From the NCBI RefSeq assembly GCF_004123905.1, contig NZ_MZXW01000004.1, forward strand, positions 124,001 through 188,000: DNA of 64,000 bases, given 5' to 3'. The position numbers were made by a program, and so were the translations under genes. Numbering within the stretch: position 1 is the first letter of the stretch; each line of letters opens with the position of its first letter. The DNA comes from Bradyrhizobium betae. GTDB taxonomy: Bacteria > Pseudomonadota > Alphaproteobacteria > Rhizobiales > Xanthobacteraceae. Below, in pieces: positions 8,630 to 16,613 of this stretch. The notes below the pieces were generated by a model that had not been told where the DNA came from, did not search any database, and saw only the letters and a program-made list of their open reading frames with translations.

Positions 8630-9439
8630 ATGAGCGCCAGAATAAGTGCGACGACGCTGCGATACCTGATCGTGATCGGGCTGATTGCGCTGTGGGAGCT
8701 GCTGCCGCGCACCGGTCTCATTCCCGAGCTGTTCCTGCCGTCACTGTCATCGACGCTGGTCGCCGGATGGACAGATGCCGCGGAATACGGTCATGCGCTC
8801 GCGGTGACGCTCTACGAGGTCGTGGTCTCCATGGCGTTCGCCTGCGGCGGTGGCATTTTGCTCGGTGCCATCGTCGGCAGCCTGCCTCGCCCGCGCGTCC
8901 TGATCATGCCGATGGTGTCCAGCCTCTACGCTGTGCCGCTCGTGATCCTCTATCCCGTCTTCACAGTGTGGCTCGGCATCGGCTCGGAGTCCAAGATTGC
9001 GTTTGCCTCGATCTACGGCTTCTTGCCGACGATGCTCGCCACAGCCGCCGGCATCCAGACCATCGATCCGCAGCTCCTGCTTGCGGCGCGCAGCATGGGC
9101 GCGACGCTGAGCCAGCGGCTGGTTCACGTCATCATTCCCGCTGCGATCCCGACGGTGCTGTCGGGGCTGCGTGTCGGCGGTGCGCTGGTCATCGTCGGCG
9201 TCGTTGTTTCGGAGATGCTGATCTCCTCGGCCGGCATCGGCTACCTGATCTCGCGCTACCGCACGATCCTCGATAGCCCGCACGTGTTCGCGGGCGTGCT
9301 GCTCGTGCTGTTCCTCGCCATCGCCTTCAACGCCGCGATCCGCTGGATCGAACGCAAGGCGGCGATCTGGCAGACCGGCACGCGCGCCGGCCAGGCCAAC
9401 GACGAGATCGCGTCGAGCGCCATGCAGCCGGCGACCTGA
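8630..9439 (+). CDS. ABC transporter permease (SsuC/TauC-like), second copy
   Basis: A 269-residue inner-membrane protein with about six hydrophobic segments and an EAA-type loop (LLAARSMGATLSQRLVHVII). It starts 7 bp after the ATPase stop. It shares the N-terminal pattern IALWELLPRTGLIPELFLPS with the first permease (LALWEVLSRTGIVNLRLLPS), so the two arose by duplication and then diverged. It is the last transporter gene; three enzyme genes follow closely on the same strand and are probably co-transcribed. Confidence 0.88.
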   Translation: MSARISATTLRYLIVIGLIALWELLPRTGLIPELFLPSLSSTLVAGWTDAAEYGHALAVTLYEVVVSMAFACGGGILLGAIVGSLPRPRVLIMPMVSSLYAVPLVILYPVFTVWLGIGSESKIAFASIYGFLPTMLATAAGIQTIDPQLLLAARSMGATLSQRLVHVIIPAAIPTVLSGLRVGGALVIVGVVVSEMLISSAGIGYLISRYRTILDSPHVFAGVLLVLFLAIAFNAAIRWIERKAAIWQTGTRAGQANDEIASSAMQPAT

Positions 9440-9448
9440 GGTACCAGC

Positions 9449-10108
9449 GTGTACGATTTGACCCTGACATTCGACAACGGCCCCGATCCGGATGTGACGC
9501 CGCGCGTGCTCGACATTCTCGCCGAGCGCGGCATCAAGACCACCTTCTTCGTCATCGGCGAGAAGCTCGCTGCCCCCGAGCGGCGAGGCCTTGCGGTGCG
9601 TGCGCGCGGGGAGGGGCATTGGATCGGCAATCACACGTTTACGCACAGCATTCCGCTCGGTGAGCAGGCCGATCGCGATACTGCAGAGAACGAAATCGGC
9701 CGCACGCAGTCTGCGATCGGCGATCTCGCGCATCCGCAGCGCTGGTTTCGGCCGTTCGGCGGTGGCGGCAATCTGGATACGCGACTGCTGAAGCCATCGG
9801 TCGTCGATTACCTCACCCGCAACAAGCACAGCTGTGTGCTCTGGAATGCGATTCCGCGTGACTGGGACGACCCCGATGGCTGGACCGAGCGCGCGCTTGA
9901 GCAATGCAGCCGGCAGCCCTGGACGCTGATGGTGCTGCATGATCTCCCGACCGGGGCGATGGATCATCTGGAGCGGTTTCTCGATCGCGCCGAGGCGGCC
10001 GGTGCCCGCTTCCGGCAGGATTTTCCGCCGCAATGCGTTCCAATCCGCAACGGCGAGATCGCACTTCCGATCAACGACTATGTTTCCTCCATCGAAGAGA
10101 GTGTTTGA
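9449..10108 (+). CDS. Polysaccharide deacetylase family (NodB-fold) protein
   Basis: A 219-residue protein with GTG start at 9449, 9 bp after the permease stop. NodB motif 1 reads TFDNGPD (catalytic-base Asp9; the second Asp of the usual TFDDGP is Asn10). Motif 2 is GNHTFTH (His62, His66) and motif 3 is FRPFGGGG. No signal peptide is seen, so it is probably cytoplasmic and, given its operon, may act on a small imported molecule rather than a polymer. The family removes N- or O-acyl groups or opens amide rings (PuuE-type). The next gene starts 3 bp after its stop. Confidence 0.8.
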   Translation: MYDLTLTFDNGPDPDVTPRVLDILAERGIKTTFFVIGEKLAAPERRGLAVRARGEGHWIGNHTFTHSIPLGEQADRDTAENEIGRTQSAIGDLAHPQRWFRPFGGGGNLDTRLLKPSVVDYLTRNKHSCVLWNAIPRDWDDPDGWTERALEQCSRQPWTLMVLHDLPTGAMDHLERFLDRAEAAGARFRQDFPPQCVPIRNGEIALPINDYVSSIEESV

Positions 10109-10111
10109 CCA

Positions 10112-10981
10112 ATGAAAGTCGCAAGCTTCACGATATCAGGCACTGCGAGCTATGGCATCGTCACCGACAAGGGCGTCATCGATGCCGGCAAGCGATTGAA
10201 AGCCTATCCGACGCTGAAGGCGCTGCTGGCGAAGGGATCGCTCGACGAATTGAAGAGGTTTTCCGGCGAGAAGCCCGACCACGCGCTGCAGGATGTCGCG
10301 CTGCTGCCGACGGTGCCGGATCCCGACAAGATCTTCTGCATCGGCGTCAACTATGCCACGCATCTGGCCGAGAGCGGCCATCCGACCCCGGCGCATCCGA
10401 TGATCTTCACCCGGTTCGCCAACAGCCAGGTCGGCCATGGCCAGCCGATGATCCGGCCGCTGGAATCCGAGCGTTTCGACTACGAAGGCGAGATGGCGGT
10501 CATCATCGGCAAGGCCGGCCGCCGCGTTTCGCGCGAAGCCGCACTCAGCCATGTCGCCGGCTATGCCTGCTACAATGACGGCAGCATCCGCGACTGGCAA
10601 CGTCACACGTCGCAGTTCGCGCCAGGCAAGAATTTTGTCGGCACCGGTGGCTTCGGACCCTGGATGGTCACGACTGACGAATTGACCGATGTCACCAAGC
10701 AGACGCTGATCACGCGGCTCAACGGCGTCGTGGTGCAGAAGGCGCCGATCTCCGATCTCGTCTTCGACGTTCAGGCCTTGATCGCCTACTGCTCGACCTT
10801 TACCGAGCTCGCGCCTGGAGACGTCATCGTGACAGGCACGACCGGCGGCGTCGGCGCCTATCGCACGCCGCCGCTGTGGATGAAGGGCGGCGACGTCGTC
10901 GAGATCGAGATTTCCGGCATCGGCATCCTCAGCAATCCTGTCAAGGACGAAGGATCGGCCGCGGCGACGCGCGCGGCCTGA
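10112..10981 (+). CDS. Fumarylacetoacetate hydrolase family protein
   Basis: A 289-residue FAH-fold enzyme. The divalent-metal ligands are visible in YEGEMAVIIGK (Glu125, Glu127) and YNDGSIRDWQR (Asp156), with the family C-terminal pattern VIVTGTTGGVG. Members hydrolyse C-C bonds in acylpyruvates, fumarylacetoacetate or ureidoglycolate, or isomerise and decarboxylate 2-oxo-3-enoic acids. The length is typical of the bacterial acylpyruvase/ureidoglycolate-lyase type. It sits in the importer operon directly after the deacetylase-like gene, so it probably acts late in breakdown of the imported compound. Confidence 0.88.
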   Translation: MKVASFTISGTASYGIVTDKGVIDAGKRLKAYPTLKALLAKGSLDELKRFSGEKPDHALQDVALLPTVPDPDKIFCIGVNYATHLAESGHPTPAHPMIFTRFANSQVGHGQPMIRPLESERFDYEGEMAVIIGKAGRRVSREAALSHVAGYACYNDGSIRDWQRHTSQFAPGKNFVGTGGFGPWMVTTDELTDVTKQTLITRLNGVVVQKAPISDLVFDVQALIAYCSTFTELAPGDVIVTGTTGGVGAYRTPPLWMKGGDVVEIEISGIGILSNPVKDEGSAAATRAA

Positions 10982-11013
10982 CAACCGTGCTCAATAACAA
11001 GAAGGAGAGCCCC

Positions 11014-12057
11014 ATGCCCATGCCAACGCACATTCTCCCGACCACGGTGGTCGGCAGCTATCCGCAGCCTGAGTGGCTGGTGAATCGCGCCATGCTATCG
11101 AAGGTGGTGCCGCGCACCCGCCTGCACGACATGTGGCGGCTGCCCGCGGAGCATCTGGAGGAGGCGCAGGACGATGCCACCATCGTCGCGATCCGCGACA
11201 TGGAACGCGCCGGAATCGACATCGTGACCGATGGCGAGATCCGCCGCGAGAGCTATTCCAATCGCTTCGCCACCGCGCTCGACGGCATCGACGGCGACAA
11301 TCCCGCGATGATCGTTGCGCGCACCGGCAACACCCAGACCCCCGTGCCGCGCGTCATCGGCCCCGTGAAGCGCAAGGGCCCGGTGGAGCTGCACGACATG
11401 CAGTTCCTACGCAAGAACACCGACCGTGCCGCCAAGATCACCCTGCCGGGCCCGTTCACCATGAGCCAGCAGGCCAAGAACGAGTTTTATAAAGACGAGG
11501 AAGAGCTCGCGATGGCCTTGGCCGAGGCCGTCAATGCCGAGGCACTCGATCTGCAAAAGGCGGGTGCCGACGTGATTCAGCTCGACGAGCCATGGGTGCG
11601 CAACAATCCGGATCTCGCCAAGCGCTATGCCGTCAAGGCGATCAACCGCGCGCTGAAGGGCATCACCGTGCCGACCGTCGTGCATCTCTGCTTCGGTTAT
11701 GCCGCGGTCGTACCAGGCTCGAACAAGCCGGCCGGCTATTCCTTTCTCGCCGAGCTCGACGACACCGTTGCCGACCAGATCTCGATCGAGGCGGCGCAGC
11801 CGAAGCTCGACCTCGGCGTGCTCAAGGACCTCTCCTCGAAGAAGATCATGCTCGGCGTGCTCGATCTTGCGGATCCCGCGATCGAGAGCGTCGACACCGT
11901 CGCGGATCGAATCCGCAACGGCCTTAAATATGTCTCGCCGGATCGTCTGATCCCGGCGCCCGATTGCGGCATGAAATATATGCCGCGTGCGACCGCGTTC
12001 GGAAAGCTGAAGGCGATGAGTGATGCGGCGGCCAAGGTTCGGGGGGAGATCAGCTAA
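11014..12057 (+). CDS. Short cobalamin-independent methionine synthase (MetE C-terminal) family protein
   Basis: A 347-residue protein with a strong ribosome site, GAAGGAG, 6 bases before the ATG. It corresponds to the C-terminal catalytic half of MetE (TIM barrel) with no N-terminal half. Zinc ligands are recognisable in VVHLCFGYA (His, Cys) and PAPDCGMKY (Cys), and the substrate-binding DEPW is present. Such short MetE-like proteins are common in soil bacteria and may use other methyl donors, so the role in methionine synthesis is unproven. As the last gene of the importer/catabolic operon it may demethylate or transfer a methyl group from the imported compound. Confidence 0.82.
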   Translation: MPMPTHILPTTVVGSYPQPEWLVNRAMLSKVVPRTRLHDMWRLPAEHLEEAQDDATIVAIRDMERAGIDIVTDGEIRRESYSNRFATALDGIDGDNPAMIVARTGNTQTPVPRVIGPVKRKGPVELHDMQFLRKNTDRAAKITLPGPFTMSQQAKNEFYKDEEELAMALAEAVNAEALDLQKAGADVIQLDEPWVRNNPDLAKRYAVKAINRALKGITVPTVVHLCFGYAAVVPGSNKPAGYSFLAELDDTVADQISIEAAQPKLDLGVLKDLSSKKIMLGVLDLADPAIESVDTVADRIRNGLKYVSPDRLIPAPDCGMKYMPRATAFGKLKAMSDAAAKVRGEIS

Positions 12058-12173
12058 CAATCCAAGCATAGAAGCGCCAAGTGGTTGAACTGGTGGTGTC
12101 GAGCGCTCGCTCGATCTGTCGTCATGGACGCGGTCGGCCGTCAGATCGTCGGTGGATGGCCGGTCCGTCCGGC

Positions 12174-12773
12174 TTACGGCTTGACGTAGGTCCAGCCCAT
12201 CTCCTGCAATTCCATCACGCGCACGACACCCGACTTCACGACCTGCGCTTGCCGAACAATCGGTATGTCCTTGTTCTCGGCCTTCTGCATTTTCTCCTGG
12301 GTGTTGCCGCAGGCCTTGAACGAAACCTCGGGCGTGCTCAGGGCCATCTCTTCGATGCGCGGCTTCACCGGTGATGTGTCTTCACGCAGCATGTTCAGGC
12401 CGGGCCCAAACGTGACGACCTCGATTTTCACTTTTTCGCCAGCGTCCTTGTAGTATTGCACCACGTTGGTTGCGTTGTTGAGCGCGAGATTCATCGCCGC
12501 GGGGTCGTTGGTGTTCACCTGCAGGATCAGGTGATGTTCTCTCTTCTTCGTGGCGGCCGGATCGTCCATACGGGCAAACGCCGACTGTTTTCGCGTCGCC
12601 GTCGTTTGCTTCGCCATGTGTTGCCTCGCATGGCTCGCCTTATGCGGGACCGGCTGCCCGTCTGCCGGCGTCCAGTACTTTCCGCCCTGTTCCGCTGCCG
12701 CAAATGATGTGGAAACCAGAACGGCGATCGCTCCCATCGCGACTGCTTTGGCAAGGTGATGAAACTTGGTCAT
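12174..12773 (-). CDS. Periplasmic DsrE-family protein
   Basis: A 199-residue protein with a Sec signal peptide (residues 1-27, ending SFAAAEQ). A basic linker is followed by a DsrE/DsrF-like domain from about residue 80: HHLILQVNTNDPAAMNLALN, then VVTFGPGLNML and FKACGNTQEKM, which carries the single cysteine at the usual DsrE cysteine position. DsrE-fold proteins carry or relay sulfur, but periplasmic single-domain members in proteobacteria are uncharacterised. It is the last gene of a four-gene minus-strand unit and lies convergent to the MetE-like gene, 116 bp apart. Confidence 0.8.
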   Translation of the reverse strand: MTKFHHLAKAVAMGAIAVLVSTSFAAAEQGGKYWTPADGQPVPHKASHARQHMAKQTTATRKQSAFARMDDPAATKKREHHLILQVNTNDPAAMNLALNNATNVVQYYKDAGEKVKIEVVTFGPGLNMLREDTSPVKPRIEEMALSTPEVSFKACGNTQEKMQKAENKDIPIVRQAQVVKSGVVRVMELQEMGWTYVKP

Positions 12774-12809
12774 TATGCGCCTCCGTCGATGAAGATCATT
12801 TGCGTGCCG

Positions 12810-13430
12810 TCAGTGATTCGGTGTCGCGATCGCGCGCGGCCATTTGCACGCCGCAGCCATCTTTGCGCGCGCCGCGTCCAGCCCGGCGAGGGAGAACGTT
12901 CCGTCATGAGCAGCCCCGCCCCGGGGTGAGAGGACGACGATAAGGTCCCCGCTGTCCGGAAGCGACTGCACCAAGCGAACAACATCCCCGGCAAACGCGA
13001 CGCCAGGACCGAATGCCGGCACGGCTGCGGCGACCTGCACCGCCGGATTATCATTGACGCGATAGGAAATTGCATCATCACCGCCTCCGCGGGAGATGCC
13101 CGGTCCCACGAGCGACAGCTCCGTCCGGCCGTTGCGACAGCGGATCGATAATTGCATCACGGACTCGCCGGTCCCGCTGCGTGACGACGTCGTAGCGGTC
13201 GCAATCGGTGAGTAGTCTATGGGGGAGGTCGTCTGGCTGACGATCCAGTCGTCTTCGGACGTCGGGCGATGCTGAGGCGCGATGGTACGTGTCAATTTAT
13301 TCAGACACCCCAGGCGCTCCGCGTGTTCCTTCTGAAGGCAGGAACGGAGCTGCGTCATGGGATCCTGAGCCAACGCAATGCCGCCTGCACCCCCGAGTGC
13401 AACAAGAACAAGGATCGCGGCGCGTTTCAT
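12810..13430 (-). CDS. VasI/TagO-like secreted protein
   Basis: A 206-residue protein with a signal peptide (residues 1-21, GGIALAQ). It starts at the ATG at 13430, which overlaps the upstream stop codon as ATGA. The architecture matches the VasI/EvfG/TagO domain: an N-terminal Cys-containing helix (LRSCLQKEHAERLGCLNKL), DDWIVSQTTSPIDYS, paired strands QLSIRCRNGRTELSL, VRLVQSLPDSGDLIVVLSP and the end FSLAGLDAARAKMAAACKW. In other bacteria such proteins accompany type VI secretion and help baseplate or membrane-complex positioning. No other T6SS gene is visible here, so another envelope role is possible. Confidence 0.7.
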   Translation of the reverse strand: MKRAAILVLVALGGAGGIALAQDPMTQLRSCLQKEHAERLGCLNKLTRTIAPQHRPTSEDDWIVSQTTSPIDYSPIATATTSSRSGTGESVMQLSIRCRNGRTELSLVGPGISRGGGDDAISYRVNDNPAVQVAAAVPAFGPGVAFAGDVVRLVQSLPDSGDLIVVLSPRGGAAHDGTFSLAGLDAARAKMAAACKWPRAIATPNH

Positions 13431-14470
13431 TGCGATGCTTGTGTTGCGCGGGGCTGACGATCCAGCCACGCCTGCGCCGCGGGGACGCGCGTGAGACCCG
13501 GGATCGTCGCAGCTAGGTTGATGGATTTCCATTTCGGGTCGAAGCCGGGCGCCTGCAATCTGTCGATCCGGGAGAATAGGTGGTCGATGAAGCGTGCGAC
13601 GCGCTCGGAGCGATTCGACTTGGCCGGCCAATTGAAAGCGACCAGTGCGGTCGGCACGGCGATCGTCGAAACCCGTTCGCCCGGCTTGATCAGATTGGGA
13701 TAGTCGGTCCCTTCGAGCGCGGCGGGAAGATAGTAGTCCTCGAACTTGCTCTCGTACGGGAGGGGCAGGAACTTGAAGCCCGGCTCCCAGCGGCCCCGCA
13801 CGAAAGCATCCACCGGCTTCGATGTAATGAAGACGACGGCTGACATCTCGCCTTTGCGCATCTGCTCGAGCGCGACCTGGTGCGGGATGAACGTCTTCTC
13901 GACCTCGAGATTGAGGCGGCTGAAGATCAGTGGTCCCGAATAGGCCGCAGCGGTGCCTTGCGTATTGAAATTGACTTTCTTGCCGGCGAGATCGCTCAAG
14001 CTCCGGATCTCTGGTCGAACGAAGATGTGCAGCTCGGACGGGAACAGATTCAGAACATACGCAATTCGTCGCTGGATGTCCGGCACCTGGCTCTTGTATT
14101 CCTCGAGCGCGTCGGAATTGATGATTGCCGCATCGATGCCGCGCAAGTAGAGCAGGGAATTGAGGTTCTCCGCGGCGCCGCGAGTGACGACAGGCAGAAC
14201 ATGCAGGTTATCCCCATCGTCGACCACACGGGCGATCTCCGCTGCCAGGCGGATCGGCGCGCCCTCGAGGAGACCTCCGGCCAGGCCGATCGTCCAGGCG
14301 TTCATGGAGATCACCTGAGGCCTAGGCTGCGGCGGCTCGGGCCGTGCCAGGCGAACCTTGTGAGGTCGAATATCTTGCGACCGCGCATCTGCCCAGGGTT
14401 GAATGATCAGGAGCAATGGTGCGAGCGCCGCGAGCAAGAGCAGTCGACGCAATCCTATAAGCCCTTTCAT
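13427..14470 (-). CDS. TAXI family TRAP-type solute-binding protein
   Basis: A 347-residue exported protein with an N-terminal hydrophobic signal or anchor (residues 7-27). The mature part has the TAXI/NMT1-like bilobal pattern: TIGLAGGLLEGAPIRLAAEI, VLPVVTRGAAENLNSLLYLR, DLAGKKVNFNTQGTAAA and the C-terminal FIDHLFSRIDRLQ. TAXI proteins normally deliver solutes to TRAP permeases (fused DctQM). No TRAP permease gene is nearby, so this is either an orphan binding protein for a distant permease or a sensor component. Its stop overlaps the start of the VasI-like gene. Confidence 0.8.
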   Translation of the reverse strand: MKGLIGLRRLLLLAALAPLLLIIQPWADARSQDIRPHKVRLARPEPPQPRPQVISMNAWTIGLAGGLLEGAPIRLAAEIARVVDDGDNLHVLPVVTRGAAENLNSLLYLRGIDAAIINSDALEEYKSQVPDIQRRIAYVLNLFPSELHIFVRPEIRSLSDLAGKKVNFNTQGTAAAYSGPLIFSRLNLEVEKTFIPHQVALEQMRKGEMSAVVFITSKPVDAFVRGRWEPGFKFLPLPYESKFEDYYLPAALEGTDYPNLIKPGERVSTIAVPTALVAFNWPAKSNRSERVARFIDHLFSRIDRLQAPGFDPKWKSINLAATIPGLTRVPAAQAWLDRQPRATQASQ

Positions 14471-14551
14471 CGACCAACTCCTCTACGCATGCTGCACCCG
14501 TGGTGACGTTTTCGATGATTGATTGGTTCGAAATTGCGGCGCGAGACCGTG

Positions 14552-16339
14552 CTATCGACCCAAAGCGTCGAATCGCGCCTTCGCTTCCTTGATTCCTCCA
14601 GCTTGGGCCCGCGCATAAAGATCACGCGCTTTGGTCGCATCGCCGCGAGTTCCATATGTTCCAAAGTTGGGAAGGGTCAGCGGATCGTAGGTTTCCGCTA
14701 GCGCGAAGATTGCCCGCGCATTTCCTGTCCCGGCGACGTGCTCCAGCACGATCCGCGCCGCACCGATGTCTCCCTGTTCAAGCAGCAGGCTCGCGCGTGC
14801 CATCAGCCTCGCGACTTGCACCCCTTCGTCAGGATTGACCTGCACATCGCCCGGGCTGCGCGCCGCTATGGCCGGGTCGTTATCTTGAACCGATTTATCT
14901 TGGACCGACCTGTCGTGGACAGGCTGGTCCTGGATTGTCCGTGGCGCTGCGAGCGGCTCCTCGCGCACGGCCCGGCCGGTGGTCGCGAGCTGAGACGCCG
15001 CGGCGGGATTGTTCTTCCCCGCCAGCGCGCCGTTGTCGTGAAGGGCCAATGCGAGATTTCTTTCCAGGCCCTCGGCCCGTTCGCGCTCGCGCTGCACCAG
15101 GCCACGCAACTCGGCCGCGTCACGCTCTCTGGCCTGCTTGACCCATACGACTTCCTCGCTCGCCTTGGACGCCCGCTCGGTTTGCGCGTCGAGCTCGCGG
15201 CTTGCTTTCGCAAGGTCCCGAGCAAGCTGCTCAGCCCGCTCGCGTTCCCGTTGCTGCGATTGCCCCAACGAGGCGGTATTGCTCGCCTCTGCCTGCTTGA
15301 GTTGTGCCGCTTCCTCGCTGGCTTTGGCCGCTTGAGCTTCGTATGCGTAGATTTTGCTTCGCGCCATCGAGAGGTCCTGCGCCAGTGCATCGGCTCTCTC
15401 GCGCTCCTTCTGCACCGATTGTCTCTGCTCCGTGGCGCCAGCTTTTTCTGCTTGCGTCAGCCTGGCGACGTCGTCGCTCGCCGTCGCGGCTAGCGCCGTC
15501 TGCGCATCGATATCTCGTCGCGCGGCCGCAAGCGCCTGCTCGAGCTGACTGGTTCGATCCCGCTCCTCTTGCAGGGATTTCTGCAACTCCACGAGGCCGC
15601 TTTCCGCGGCCTGCTTGAGCTGGGCGACCTCATCGCTCGCCCTTGCCGCGAGTGTCGTCTGAATCTCGACGTCCCGATGCGCGACCGCAAGCGCCTGCTC
15701 CAGCCGGGCGGCGCGGTCCCGCTGCTGTTGCAGGGAGTCCTGTGATTCCACGCGGCCACGTTCAGCTGCCTGCTTCAGCCCGGCGATCTCGTCGCTCGCC
15801 TTTGCCGCAAGCGCTGTCTGAGCGTCGACGTCACGTCGTGCCGCCGCCAATGCCTGCTCCAACTGTTCGGCCCGATCGTGCTCCTGCGCGAGACCTTGCA
15901 GGAGCGCGATATCGTGTTTTGCATTGCTGAGTTCGCATGACAGTGCCTCGGGCCCGCGCGGTTCCAGTTCCGGAGACTGCTGCGGCTCTCCTCTATCGGT
16001 TGTGACCGCTTGCACGAGCCGGATTGGCTTGTCATCGCCCACGCGGCGCGACGACATCGCGAGCTCGTTGCGACCAGCCATCCCATGTGAAACGCGATGG
16101 TCGGGAACACTCGCTTGTCGCGCATCCAACAGGTATCGTGTGTAATCGGTGGACGCCTGCGCGTCCGACATGGACGAGATCACGAGCACAGCCGCCGCCA
16201 GCCATGGAGGCGTGGGCCATCCGAGCCTGGACAGGTGTCTTGCCGTGTCCGGCGCGTACGGCGTCTCGTCGGAAGCGCGGCGCGAGGCGCCTACGACGTC
16301 GCAGGTGGTGTTCAAATCGAGAATAAGCGTGCGACCCAT
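14552..16339 (-). CDS. Coiled-coil envelope protein with C-terminal Sel1-like repeat
   Basis: A 595-residue protein. A hydrophobic segment (residues ~43-62) probably anchors it or serves as an uncleaved signal. Residues ~135-420 are a long predicted coiled coil made of about five to six copies of a ~51-residue unit with the recurring patterns ERAEQLEQALAAARRDVDAQ and ASDEIAGLKQA. The C-terminal ~110 residues contain ASLLLEQGDIGAARIVLEHV and a Sel1/TPR-like ARAIFALAETYDP...KARDLYARAQAGG. It probably spans part of the periplasm as a scaffold. It is the first gene of the TAXI/VasI/DsrE unit and divergent to the export gene at 16614. Confidence 0.72.
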   Translation of the reverse strand: MGRTLILDLNTTCDVVGASRRASDETPYAPDTARHLSRLGWPTPPWLAAAVLVISSMSDAQASTDYTRYLLDARQASVPDHRVSHGMAGRNELAMSSRRVGDDKPIRLVQAVTTDRGEPQQSPELEPRGPEALSCELSNAKHDIALLQGLAQEHDRAEQLEQALAAARRDVDAQTALAAKASDEIAGLKQAAERGRVESQDSLQQQRDRAARLEQALAVAHRDVEIQTTLAARASDEVAQLKQAAESGLVELQKSLQEERDRTSQLEQALAAARRDIDAQTALAATASDDVARLTQAEKAGATEQRQSVQKERERADALAQDLSMARSKIYAYEAQAAKASEEAAQLKQAEASNTASLGQSQQRERERAEQLARDLAKASRELDAQTERASKASEEVVWVKQARERDAAELRGLVQRERERAEGLERNLALALHDNGALAGKNNPAAASQLATTGRAVREEPLAAPRTIQDQPVHDRSVQDKSVQDNDPAIAARSPGDVQVNPDEGVQVARLMARASLLLEQGDIGAARIVLEHVAGTGNARAIFALAETYDPLTLPNFGTYGTRGDATKARDLYARAQAGGIKEAKARFDALGR

Positions 16340-16461
16340 TGCAGTGATCCGCCGTATATAATGGCGCAGTTCGTTACAGATGCATCATTATGCGCGCCGC
16401 CGATCCGCGATTCCTATAACTCGCATGGAGGACCCTCGCTTACCCCTTTTCCTGCTCAGAA

Positions 16462-16471
16462 GAGGTACCTC
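16462..16471. promoter_or_regulatory. Palindromic GAGGTACCTC box
   Basis: A perfect 10-bp palindrome in the 274-bp divergent spacer between the coiled-coil gene and the polysaccharide export gene. The same or nearly the same decamer recurs in intergenic DNA at 36718, 37974, 46711, 53311 and 53329. It could be an operator for one shared regulator; the function is inferred only from recurrence and position. Confidence 0.35.
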
Positions 16472-16613
16472 CGGGGATGCCCACAAAGGGTCGTTGTGCC
16501 TGTGATCTCCAGGGGCCACGATGGGCTGCGTTATCGTTCTGGTTGTCCACGCTTGCACTCCACGACGCATGCAGGAACGGGATGGCCGCCATCGAAATCG
16601 AGAGCCATTCGCC

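Noticed and set aside
8747..10033. 428-codon open frame antisense to a permease and the deacetylase
   Set aside because: It has the His/Arg/Asp-rich composition typical of antisense frames in high-GC DNA and opposes two well-supported genes.
12810..16339. A type VI secretion locus
   Set aside because: Only a VasI/TagO-like protein is present; no Tss core genes are visible.
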